The notes under the pieces are model-generated. The model ran no database searches. It worked only from the letters and a program-made list of their open reading frames with translations, and was not told the origin of the DNA. From assembly GCA_965369605.1 (NCBI GenBank), contig CBDURE010000019.1:1-37653 (forward strand): a stretch of DNA of 37,653 bases, in the 5' to 3' direction. Numbering within the stretch: position 1 is the first letter of the stretch; every line of letters begins with the position of its first letter. Positions 23,728-32,900 of the stretch are shown in pieces. Both the position numbers and the translations under genes were made by a program. Source of the DNA: JAGGVT01 sp965369605 (GTDB lineage: Bacteria; JAJVIF01; JAGGVT01).

Positions 23728-26188
23728 CATCCGCTCCAACGGTCAATGAGTAAACGATATAGGTTTCATCCCATACTCGTTTTCTCTTTGCGATTTCAAA
23801 TTTCAAACCGCTGGCCTTGCAGTGAAATGCAAATCTGTCCAGATTCATTCTGTCGGATAAGATTACAAGCGCCTCGCCGCTTTGTGCCAGATATTCCGGC
23901 AGTTGTTCAATAAAAGATATTAGCGATTTGTTTTTGCTATCGTACCACGCCTTATCCTCCACACTTTCCGGTTTGCTCTCATAAAACGGTGGATTGAAAA
24001 GCACAAGATCAAATATCTCTTTGCTAACTTTGCCGAACAGGTCGCTTTTGATAAATTGAATTCTGTCCCCTACCCCGTTCAGATACGCATTATCACTGGC
24101 GGATTCTATAGCCTCCGGATTGATATCAACCGCAACAACATCAGCGCCCAGCCTGGATGCCGCAATCGCGTGAATACCGGAGCCTGTACCCATGTCCAGA
24201 ACTCGTTTGCCACGCAATTCATGATTCCTTCTTTTCAGAACATCAAGCAGGATACGGCTTGAATCATACGGCACAGGATGAAACACACCCGCTCTTACTT
24301 TTAGTTTGATGCCATCAATTTGAAATTCCTTTGATGGAATCATCCTCGGTTCGATGAACTGTTTGTAGTGATAATATCTAAGGCGTTTAATTAATCGGGT
24401 TTTTTCAGATTTCTTTTTTCTCCCCTTCTTCGTTAAAAGCAGGATTGGAAACTGAGGCCATTTTCTATTCGCGGTTAGTTTGTTTTTAACAAGATCGGCA
24501 AGGTGTCTGACACCAGATCGAGTACGGATTATCTCCACATCGAATCCGGCAACAGAAGCCAAATTGATAAACTCGCTCAGATGGATAAACCATCGTGGTT
24601 TGTATTTTATGTTTTCAAGCGTATTGCTTGAATCGAAATATTTGTATTTATCCTTTAGCATCTCGACGCCGTCTTTCTCATCGATAAACACAGGTGAATC
24701 GTAAATCACAGCCCAGCCTTCCGGTTTTAATATCCTGTGGATTTCAGCGATTGTCTTTGAGGGATTATCCGAATAATGAAACGAGCCGCTTGATGCAATG
24801 CCTTTGAAACTGCTATCCGCAAAAGGCATTTCCTCCATCATGCCGCGAACTCTAATTAAATTAACTCCCGGTTGCTTTTGAAATATATCCCCGGCGCTCA
24901 ATCCTGTTGAACCCTCCATAATCGGGTCAAGTGAGATTGTGAGGTAGCCGGCCTCGATAAGCCTTCGACTCAGCCAGCAATTTCCAGCGCCTAAATCAAG
25001 AACAGGACCATCGCCATAAGGCTCAATTGATCTAATCAAGCCCATTGCTTTTACAAAGTTCCTGGCGCGCGGACGCCAGAAACCATACTTATCTTTACGC
25101 CTCTCAACAAATGGCAGCGACAGCATTTCATCATCAGTTCTGCCTGTCTCATTCGCTGGTATTTTTGAAACATAATATTTAATGAACTTATCAATCTCTC
25201 TTTTTCCACTTTCTGTAATGCAATCGATAATTGAGTTTTGATTTGACCTGCAAACATCAGGCTTTAGAAGATCATCCGGAATTCCATCACGATTAGTGAA
25301 ACGGCGTAAACTGTCCACAAGGCGCATCTGGGCGATATCGCCAAAACGTGAATCGTTCGCTTTAAGGCGTCGCAGAGAATACTCCCCCTTGAGAAATCCA
25401 TCCCGACGCTTCTTGTTAAGCCGTTTCCCTCTGGTTAAATAAAACAGCGAATTGAAAAAACCAGCACACAGGATATCAAAACAGAATTCGACAGTTCTTT
25501 TTATACTTGATGGCTTCGAGATTTTGATATCCGCTATTTTTGAAGATGGAAAGAACTCGTACGCCCATTTGTTTGAATCCGTAAATAATTCCCATGCGCC
25601 CTCATCATAAATCAATTTCATGTGGACTACCTGATGAGCTGTGAAGAAATCCCGTTCTTTAAGAGCGATTGCAGCCTCATCCACGATGTAATTGATGCAA
25701 ACTCCTTTTCGTTTTCGAAGAATTCTCTCACGCCAGATGCGAATTACAAACAGGTTATATAAATCCACAAGCCAAAGCCGGTTAGCTTTAACAATCAGAA
25801 ACAGGTCGATATCATCACCCATCCGTGCATTATCAAACGCCGCTGAACCTGTGAGCGCGACTGTTCGCACCCACGGCAAATGGCATATTTGTTCAATTTC
25901 AGATTTATGTTTCCCCAGGAGATTTTGAGTTATTTGCTTTTTTTTATCGCGCAGGTTTACAAGATAATCGCGTCCCTTGAGGAAAAACATTCCGTTCCTG
26001 CTTTCTAAAACACCTTCAAGCCCGTTTGGGTTATTCAGGCACGACTTGAGATCATCGCCGGATACTGAACCAGCCGGCAGATCGAAATGTATCTCATCAA
26101 TTGTAAGCGGGAAATCATACAGGTCAGCGTATGCGACAACGCTCAAAACCAAATCACGAATCCGCTCTTGCTCTTTTACATTAGTCAT
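23717..26188 (-). CDS. Nucleotidyltransferase-methyltransferase-methyltransferase fusion protein
   Basis: An 823-residue protein with three parts. Residues 1-100 look like a winged-helix region (ADLYDFPLTIDEI), and about 105-200 is a nucleotidyltransferase of the MNT/KNTase fold, with TGSAAFDNARMGDDIDLFLI giving G114-S115 and the metal-binding D126 and D128. Residues 390-500 form a class I methyltransferase (VLDLGAGNCWLSRRL, motif I; PEGWAVIYD). Residues 655-790 form a second one, with VLDMGTGSGIHAIAAS, VVAVDIN and FNPPFYE (N732-PP-F735, like the NPPY of HemK-type enzymes). Such a fusion is not familiar to me. It overlaps the upstream radical-SAM gene by four bases (ATGA) and the downstream GT gene. 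Substrates are unknown. Confidence 0.85.
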   Translation of the reverse strand: MTNVKEQERIRDLVLSVVAYADLYDFPLTIDEIHFDLPAGSVSGDDLKSCLNNPNGLEGVLESRNGMFFLKGRDYLVNLRDKKKQITQNLLGKHKSEIEQICHLPWVRTVALTGSAAFDNARMGDDIDLFLIVKANRLWLVDLYNLFVIRIWRERILRKRKGVCINYIVDEAAIALKERDFFTAHQVVHMKLIYDEGAWELFTDSNKWAYEFFPSSKIADIKISKPSSIKRTVEFCFDILCAGFFNSLFYLTRGKRLNKKRRDGFLKGEYSLRRLKANDSRFGDIAQMRLVDSLRRFTNRDGIPDDLLKPDVCRSNQNSIIDCITESGKREIDKFIKYYVSKIPANETGRTDDEMLSLPFVERRKDKYGFWRPRARNFVKAMGLIRSIEPYGDGPVLDLGAGNCWLSRRLIEAGYLTISLDPIMEGSTGLSAGDIFQKQPGVNLIRVRGMMEEMPFADSSFKGIASSGSFHYSDNPSKTIAEIHRILKPEGWAVIYDSPVFIDEKDGVEMLKDKYKYFDSSNTLENIKYKPRWFIHLSEFINLASVAGFDVEIIRTRSGVRHLADLVKNKLTANRKWPQFPILLLTKKGRKKKSEKTRLIKRLRYYHYKQFIEPRMIPSKEFQIDGIKLKVRAGVFHPVPYDSSRILLDVLKRRNHELRGKRVLDMGTGSGIHAIAASRLGADVVAVDINPEAIESASDNAYLNGVGDRIQFIKSDLFGKVSKEIFDLVLFNPPFYESKPESVEDKAWYDSKNKSLISFIEQLPEYLAQSGEALVILSDRMNLDRFAFHCKASGLKFEIAKRKRVWDETYIVYSLTVGADDEN

Positions 26189-27561
26189 TTGCCATCGCCG
26201 ACAATCGATGTGATTTTCAAACCAGTACTGTAGATAGTTAGTTTTATTCTGTCAAGAAAAGATGGTTTTGATTGCCTTGAACCAAGTTGCGCCTGTTTAA
26301 GAATAAGCCGTCGCGCGAATCGATAGAAAACCGGAGCATAGCGTGTTTTAAAAATCGGACGATTCTCTCCTGTTACTTTCCATGCGCCATCGACACCATC
26401 ACCGATAACCTGATTATAGAATTGAGTCCCCGCAATCGGATAAGCGACACTCACTCCTACTCGCTCAGGTTTCGTTTCCATTACCAGATTAGCAGTCGCA
26501 AGGACATCGTTTTTGTCCTCAGGCGGATATCCAAGCATTATGAAGAAACCTGTCGGTATGTTCGCATCGCGCATTATTTCACGCGTTTGGTGAACATCAT
26601 CCAGTTGGAATCCCTTGTTCATGGCATCCAGAATTCGCTGCGATCCTGACTCCACGCCGAACCAAATCAGGCGGCATCCTGTCTTTTCAAGAATCTCAGC
26701 CTTATGGTCGCTGATTTCATCAACACGCCCAAGGCATTCATAGGCTATTTTCAGATTTCTAGCATTGAGTTCCTGTTGGAAATTTTCAAGCCATTCAAGC
26801 GATGATGTAAACGAATCATCCGCGAACCAGAGATAATCGGGATTGAACTTATTCTTAAGCAATTGGATTTCATCAACGAAATTCTCAACACCGCGCCGCC
26901 GGTATGTCTTTCCGAAAACATTACGCGAACACCATGCGCATCCGTGAGGGCATCCGCGCGATGAAATCATCGCCAGCGCTGTTTCCCCATGCGCCTTTTG
27001 CCACGCGTTAAGATATTTCTCAACCGGAACAAGTCGCCAGTCAGGCATTGGAAGTGAATCAAGATCATCCACATGTTTACGGTTTCCCGTGAATGATTCC
27101 GTTTCGCCATTTCTGTAATAGAGTCCGGGGATTTCATTTATATCCAATTTTTGCTTAGTGCAAACCAAGCTGGCAAGTTGGGATAGCGTGTTTTCACCTT
27201 CGCCATCACAAACCCAATCAGCGCCGGAATCAAAACAGGCATCGCGGCAATTTACCGGGTCGCATCCGCCCATGACCACTTTGCATCCCGATTCCTTTGC
27301 GATACGGCACATCTCCAATGCTGTCCCACGACATATTTCAACTGAGCTAATCCCAACAAGTTTCGGTTTCTCTTCTCGAACAGTACTTTTGAATTTATCA
27401 AGATTTATTTCAAATGTGTTATCGAGCAGGCTGATATTAAAACCCTCTTCTTTCAGGAAAGCTGCAAGATACATGATTCCCAGCGGGGGATACGGTCTCA
27501 TTATCCGCTTTTCGGGGGGGTCCCGCTCAATCAGGTAACTCTGTGTCAGAAGGATATCCAA
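26185..27561 (-). CDS. B12-binding-type radical SAM enzyme (first gene of the operon)
   Basis: The 458-residue protein has an N-terminal B12-binding-like domain (MDILLTQSYL...PYPPLGIMYLAAFL) and a radical SAM cluster C204-x3-C208-x2-C211 (RGCPHGCAWC), followed by the rest of the barrel and IPTGFFIMLGYPPED. In place of the usual GGxHPT of this domain it has GGCDPVNCRDAC, with C100, C105 and C109, an unusual cysteine group. The only start after an in-frame stop is TTG, without a good ribosome site. It leads the four-gene minus-strand operon, ending in an ATGA overlap with the fusion gene. Likely a methyltransferase, cyclase or epimerase of the BchE/P-methylase type. Confidence 0.87.
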   Translation of the reverse strand: MDILLTQSYLIERDPPEKRIMRPYPPLGIMYLAAFLKEEGFNISLLDNTFEINLDKFKSTVREEKPKLVGISSVEICRGTALEMCRIAKESGCKVVMGGCDPVNCRDACFDSGADWVCDGEGENTLSQLASLVCTKQKLDINEIPGLYYRNGETESFTGNRKHVDDLDSLPMPDWRLVPVEKYLNAWQKAHGETALAMISSRGCPHGCAWCSRNVFGKTYRRRGVENFVDEIQLLKNKFNPDYLWFADDSFTSSLEWLENFQQELNARNLKIAYECLGRVDEISDHKAEILEKTGCRLIWFGVESGSQRILDAMNKGFQLDDVHQTREIMRDANIPTGFFIMLGYPPEDKNDVLATANLVMETKPERVGVSVAYPIAGTQFYNQVIGDGVDGAWKVTGENRPIFKTRYAPVFYRFARRLILKQAQLGSRQSKPSFLDRIKLTIYSTGLKITSIVGDGK

Positions 27562-27605
27562 GTTTTCTTTTTATCAATGCTTGAATTGAAAACAATCAGG
27601 TTGAA

Positions 27606-27627
27606 TCGGTTTAACCGAGTAATTATA
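27606..27627 (-). promoter_or_regulatory. Possible -10 and operator of the radical-SAM operon
   Basis: On the minus strand TATAAT occupies 27627-27622, with no strong -35. The 13-bp palindrome TCGGTTTAACCGA at 27606-27618 covers the expected start site near 27615, where a repressor would block initiation. It lies about 45-55 bases before the TTG start of the first gene. Confidence 0.35.
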
Positions 27628-27644
27628 TACTCCAGATGCACAAG

Positions 27645-27673
27645 TTGGATACCATGAATCCGGGTGATATAAT
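27645..27673 (+). promoter_or_regulatory. Extended -10 promoter of the OsmC-like gene
   Basis: TTGGAT (27645-27650), 17 bases, then TATAAT (27668-27673) in a perfect TGATATAAT. This is one of the best promoters in the window and lies 37 bases before the GTG. Confidence 0.6.
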
Positions 27674-27709
27674 CGCGATTAGTTTTATCAACATTGGAGG
27701 TCTTCAAAC

Positions 27710-28156
27710 GTGCCAGAAAAACTACCAAGAACAATGGAATTCCAAGCCGGAATTAAATGGCGCAGCAACAGATTTGGCGAGGTTTTTGTCGGTGAGGAAA
27801 AGCAAAGCCGCGGGCTGGTAAATCCTCCTCCTGTGTTTGGCGGATTTGAAGGAACGTACTCCGCCGAGGATATGATTCTTGCCTCTCTCGCATCATGCCA
27901 GATGTCCTCATTTCTTTTCTTTGTCGATGCAAATGGAATAAACCTGATTTCGTATGAAAACAATGTTACCGGCACATTGACAAAGGGAAAAGATGGTTTC
28001 AGTTACACTCATTTTAGAATCGATGTTAATGTTGTTGTAGGGTCTGGCCATACTGAAAAAGCGGAAGAAGCGATAGAACTGGCGAAAAGGTTCTGCATCA
28101 TTTCAAATTCACTGAAAGGTGAAGAGGAATATAATACAAATATTTCTGAAAGCTGA
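27710..28156 (+). CDS. OsmC/Ohr-family protein
   Basis: A 148-residue protein of the peroxide-reducing OsmC/Ohr fold. The two family cysteines are present, in ILASLASCQMSSFLFF (about 64) and in LAKRFCIISNSL (about 126), and NPPPVFGGFEGTYSAEDMILA is the usual lead into the first. Such proteins reduce organic hydroperoxides with thiols, or have other thiol-dependent roles. It starts with GTG, with GGAGG nine bases before it; a later ATG at 27734 is possible. It is a single gene with its own promoter, divergent from the radical-SAM operon, and it is followed by a repeat element. The substrate is not inferable. Confidence 0.85.
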   Translation: MPEKLPRTMEFQAGIKWRSNRFGEVFVGEEKQSRGLVNPPPVFGGFEGTYSAEDMILASLASCQMSSFLFFVDANGINLISYENNVTGTLTKGKDGFSYTHFRIDVNVVVGSGHTEKAEEAIELAKRFCIISNSLKGEEEYNTNISES

Positions 28157-28165
28157 TTTCGAGAA

Positions 28166-28470
28166 GTAGGGGCGTTGCTTGCTGCGCCCTGGAGTGCCGC
28201 GTTAAACATGGTCTATTCAGGACGCAGCAAGTAAGCTGTTTCAGAACCGCCAAACAACAAGAAAAAACGTCATTCCCGCGAACGCGGGAATCCAATTTAT
28301 TCTTTAATCAGACTATCGCACAGGATTGAATCAGAAGAAAAATAGATTCCCGCTTTCGCGGGAATGACGTGTTATTCGACCTGATGTGTTATTCGACATA
28401 ACGTGTTATTTAATCTGAGACACCTTCCAAGCAGAGCAGCAAGAAAGGGCGCAGCAATCGGCGCCCCTAC
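28166..28470. mobile_element. MITE-like palindromic element between osmC-like gene and prfA
   Basis: The 24 bases at 28166-28189 are repeated in inverse form at 28447-28470, with a few mismatches, as terminal inverted repeats. Inside are two 26-bp copies, 28267-28292 and 28345-28370, inverted to one another with one mismatch and each nearly a palindrome. An inner partial copy of the terminal sequence lies near 28219-28231, and a 12-base direct repeat (GTGTTATTCGAC) occurs at about 28370-28395. There is no coding sequence. Its right end supplies the prfA stop codon. Confidence 0.65.
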
Positions 28471-29537
28471 GTCTTGTCACCTACCGCCATTGCCGCAGCC
28501 TGTGCCGCGACTCTCAATGCCTCAACAAGAGCATCCAGTTCACCCATCATTAGACCCTGAAGATTATGGCTTGTGAATCCGATTCGATGGTCTGTAATTC
28601 TGGATTGCGGATAATTATATGTTCTGATTTTTTCCGACCTGTCACCGCTTCCAACCATGCTTCGCCTTGACTCGCTCATCTCGCTCATTTGCTTTTCCTC
28701 CTCAATTCTGAGAATGTGAGCTTTCAGGATTCGCATCGCCTTGTCTTTGTTTTGATGCTGCGAGCGCTGGTCCTGGCAGGTAACGACAAGGCCGGTTGGA
28801 ATATGTGTCAGGCGAATCGCGCTTGAGGTTTTGTTTACATGCTGGCCCCCCGCTCCGGATGCGCGGTATGTGTCAACGCGGATATCCTCCTTTTTCACAT
28901 CGATATCAACATCATCCGGTTCGCTCAAAACAGCGACAGTTACAGCTGATGTGTGAATTCGCCCCTGCGATTCAGTCTCCGGAACTCTCTGCACCCTGTG
29001 TGTGCCAGCCTCGAATTGCAATTTCGAAAATGCGCCATCGCCCTCAATTGTGAAAACGACTTCCTTCGCGCCTCGCATATCACTCTGGTTAATAGAGGCA
29101 ACCTCCAGTTTCCAGTTTAAGCGTTCGGCATAACGGGAATACATTTCGAAAAGGTTCATTACAAACAGGCATGCCTCCTCGCCTCCTGTACCGGCGCGGA
29201 TTTCAAAAATCACCGGCCGCGAATCGCGAGAGTCTCTTGGAGTTAGAAGTGTTTTTATCTCATCGTCAATAAGCTCAAGCTGGTTATTGAATTCTTTTAT
29301 CTCCGCTTCAACCATCGATTTGTCATCGCCACTTGCATCCAGTATTAATTCCTCGGCGGCTTCCTTGTCGCCCTGGACACTTTTATATTCCCTGAATTTG
29401 AAAACAACCGGCTCAAGCGATTTGAATTCCTTTCCTAGTTTCGCTTGAAGTTCCCGATTTGAAAGGTTTTGAGGCTTTATCATTTCCATTTCAATTTCAA
29501 GATAACGTTTTTCAATTTCTGTCAGTTTCTCGTTCAT
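28467..29537 (-). CDS. prfA: Peptide chain release factor 1
   Basis: RF1 ends translation at UAG and UAA. The 356-residue protein has the PxT anticodon tripeptide as PET (186-188) and GGQ at 230-232, close to E. coli RF1 positions (186-188 and 233-235). The first 100 residues form the usual coiled N-terminal domain, and RAGTGGEEA and RVQRVPETESQGRIHTSA are characteristic. The stop codon TAG lies at the right end of the MITE-like repeat, so the last residue(s) may be altered by its insertion, though the length is normal. ATG is preceded by only a weak ribosome site. It is divergent from the PKD lipoprotein. Confidence 0.96.
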   Translation of the reverse strand: MNEKLTEIEKRYLEIEMEMIKPQNLSNRELQAKLGKEFKSLEPVVFKFREYKSVQGDKEAAEELILDASGDDKSMVEAEIKEFNNQLELIDDEIKTLLTPRDSRDSRPVIFEIRAGTGGEEACLFVMNLFEMYSRYAERLNWKLEVASINQSDMRGAKEVVFTIEGDGAFSKLQFEAGTHRVQRVPETESQGRIHTSAVTVAVLSEPDDVDIDVKKEDIRVDTYRASGAGGQHVNKTSSAIRLTHIPTGLVVTCQDQRSQHQNKDKAMRILKAHILRIEEEKQMSEMSESRRSMVGSGDRSEKIRTYNYPQSRITDHRIGFTSHNLQGLMMGELDALVEALRVAAQAAAMAVGDKT

Positions 29538-29647
29538 TTTTTTTTAACGGGCATCACTCTAAAATGAATAACTTTACTGCTCATAAGTATAACACTCGTT
29601 AGTGAATTCATCATATTTGCTTTTTTTTCTCTTTAGGCTTATGAAAA

Positions 29648-29656
29648 TGATATAAT
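29648..29656 (+). promoter_or_regulatory. Extended -10 candidate upstream of the PKD lipoprotein
   Basis: TGATATAAT, a perfect extended -10, with no good -35. A start near 29663 would give a leader of about 260 bases. Confidence 0.4.
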
Positions 29657-29741
29657 AGGTAAAGAAGACTATGTAAAAATATTGTCTTTTCCAGGATACT
29701 GATAGATTTATGCTTTTCGAGATTGACATTACGGATACTGT

Positions 29742-29771
29742 TTGCAATCAGACAGTATGACGTGATACAAT
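29742..29771 (+). promoter_or_regulatory. Promoter candidate upstream of the PKD lipoprotein
   Basis: TTGCAA (29742-29747), 18 bases, then TACAAT (29766-29771) preceded by TG one base before. A start near 29778 would give a leader of about 147 bases. Confidence 0.45.
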
Positions 29772-29924
29772 TTCAAATTATATTAAGAGCGGGGAAATAC
29801 AGTTAGAATGGTAAAATCCTAACTGTTAAGTGTATTTTTGTTTTGGAATTAGCGGCATTATGCCGATAATTTGTATAGTTTAAATATGATTAAATCTCTT
29901 GATTTTATCAGGCGGTGAAGTGCC

Positions 29925-32900
29925 TTGTTAAACAAAATTGTCCCTATATTCATCATGATACTTATTTTAATGGGATTAACAGGTTGCAGCGGTGGTGGAG
30001 GATCAGATAATCCGACAGCACCATATCTGCCCCCCTCAGGTGAACCACCTGAAGAACCAGAGGATCCTCTTTTCCCGTATCTTCCTGACGAAGAAGAGGA
30101 ACCTTTGCCTGACCGTGTTGGAGGAATCTACTATGAGACTTCAACAGCACAATACGGCAGGGCTATTATCCCCGGTTTTGAAAGAGCGGATAAACGCTCA
30201 CAGGCATATCTGCCCATGAGGGTAGCTGTTGTTGAGAGCGATGGTGACCCGCTAAAGCACAAAATCGTCAGGAGAATCCTTGTCGGCGATGAGTACATTC
30301 TGATTGTGTGGGATCCCACTGGCTTCTACAATCCCAGATTCATACATTCCGAAGCCATATCCCGTACACTCGCTGCAGATATTGATGAACGCTCCGCGAT
30401 GCTGTCTGAATATCTTGGTGTTGAGAATCCGGCAACAACAAATATAGGCATTGGAGCAGAATCAATTGATATCTCAATCGGGCTTGACAGGATTTCCGAA
30501 TTGGAGTCAAGTTCCATATCAACATACGCGAGTTTTTTCACAGACGAAAATCTTCTTGGAATATTTGCCTCGCTCCTTGAATCAAATGTATTCGGGGGAA
30601 ATATTGTTAAATTCCATGGAACTTACGGCCAATACCAGCTTGGTCAAACCATCAGTACTATGGTGGATGACGGCGCTCTGATAATGATTGGCGGTTATGT
30701 TGACCTGGCAGACCACCTTTTATCAACATTCCAAATGGGCACTCCCGATGATGCTTTTTCTGAAGAAAGCAACCTTATCAACTCCTTTGTTTATCCGCGA
30801 ATCCCAACTGAATCAGAAAACTGCATGACTGTCTTCTCCAGTTTCTTGCAGGTAACCGAGGGCACTGACCCCGGCGCTGTTAGCAGCGCGTTTGAAAACG
30901 TATTTTTTAACCATCCATTTCGCCATTTATTGGGCGGAGAGCAGAGGTATATGGTTATCAATTTCCGGCCTGTTGTTGATGTTGACCCGGAAATAATTAC
31001 CGCGCCCATAGTTAGAACGCAAAATTTGATTGTCATACTTCCTATTGACCCGCTTGCATTAAATCTCGAACCAGGCGATGGGTCTTTCCTGTTCAGTTCA
31101 GGTGTAACCAAGATATTCCAAGTCACAGCGCATTATTCACTGGGCGCAACCTACACTTTGACACCAAACCCGACTGAATCGAACTGGTTCAGAAATCGTA
31201 TAATTACAAATGTAGAGCCAATCCTCCCCGGAGATGTCATTGCAAACCCGGGACAGGGACTTCTACCGAGCGCGACGTTCCTTTCTGAGCTCGACCGATT
31301 TGTGAGCGTTACGCATATCACTCGTGATTATTCAAACGATGCAAAACTTCATCTTAAATCGAATGTAATCTCAATTACACCTCAAGGCGGAAGCGTTTCT
31401 AATTTGCCGCCTGATTTGAGTAGTGTAAGAGCTGTGCCATCAGAGGGTAGAGCTCCGCTAACTGTTACATTTGATGCCACAGGCGCTGTTGATGCTGATG
31501 GTGAAATTATTTCTTATGAGTGGAATTTCGGAAATCCGGATATTCAAGGCGGCGGAACTGATGTGGGCGCTGCTGTTAATCACATGTACGGCACACCCGG
31601 CGTACGAACCGCGCTCCTTACTGTCAAGGATGATGGCGTTCCTCAGAATACCATAATGAAACAGTTAACAATTAACATCACAGCAAACCAGCCGCCCATC
31701 GCTGTTATCTCTGAAATCCTCGTTACAGAGGGAATGGCTCCTTTCACGGTTCAGTTTGACGGAACCGCGTCGCATGACCCGGATGGCCAGATTGCTGAAT
31801 TCAGATGGGATTTCGGTGAGGGAGTTCCATCACCTCTCGCGGCTCCTGAACATACTTTCTATATTGACGGTGATTATCTTGTAACTCTGAGAGTTACCGA
31901 TAATGGACCATCTCCTCCCAAGTACAACGAGGACTCGGTATGGATTCACGTTCTTCCTGAAAGCACAAATACGGCTCCGGTCGCGAAATTCATTGCCGAC
32001 CCGCAAGCCGGACAAGCTCCTCTGACTGTGCAGTTCGATTCATCGCAGTCATACGATCCGGATGGACACAATTTAACCTATGAATGGTTCTTTGGCGATA
32101 TGGGAATTATCGGTGGTGGAATGAGCCAGGATCCAAATCCGGTGCATACATACGATCAACCCCAGAACGCTATTGTAACGCTTAAAGTTACTGATGATGA
32201 CACTCTTTATCCGCTGGACAACACATTCCAACTTGAAATAGAAGTGCTGGATATTGTAAATGAAAATCCGGTGCCTTTGTTCACGATTATTCCTGATTCA
32301 GGAATGGCTACTTTGACTGTGGACTTTGACGCGTCTGATTCTTATGACCCGGATGGCAACATAACCGGATATAGCTGGGACTTCGGAGATGGCGGAAACG
32401 CTTTTGGCCATATCGTTCAGCATGATTTCACTGCTGATGGTATCTATGAAATCTCACTAATTGTTGGTGACGACGCAGCTCCTCCCGGTACAGGAATGGC
32501 AATGGGAGAAGTGGTTGTTGGAAATACCAAACCGATTGCTGTGATTGAAGCTGATATATTCGAAGGAGAAGCTCCTTTGGTTGTTAACTTCGACGCAACC
32601 GGTTCGTACGACGACGACGGTGATAACCTGACATATTACTGGGATTTTGGCGATGAGGAATTCAGTAGTGATGCGGTGGTTCAGCATACTTTCCAAATAC
32701 CCATGGATTATACTGTAACTCTCGTAGTACTTGATGACCACGGAACACCAAAAAATCTTGAAGGCGTAGACACGGCTTTAATCTCAGTTACCGAACCGCC
32801 GCCAAACGCGCCTCCGGTAGTTATCATTGGAACGGACAATCACTTCGGAAGCGTTCCTCTTACGGTTCAATTTGATTGTGTTGCAAGTTATGATCCTGAT

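Larger units (their letters stand above)
29538..29924. other. Intergenic region between prfA and the PKD lipoprotein
   Basis: These 387 bases hold no supported coding sequence. They contain two extended -10 candidates for the plus-strand gene (29648-29656 and 29742-29771, listed separately) and a palindrome CGGCAT-T-ATGCCG at 29853-29865 near the gene start. The transcript leader could be 150-260 bases long, but I see no known riboswitch. Confidence 0.5.

Noticed and set aside
28370..28410. CRISPR-like direct repeats
   Set aside because: Only two short copies of a 12-base repeat with no regular spacers or cas genes.
29538..29924. Riboswitch in the leader of the PKD gene
   Set aside because: No known aptamer core or terminator/antiterminator pair was seen, only a small palindrome.
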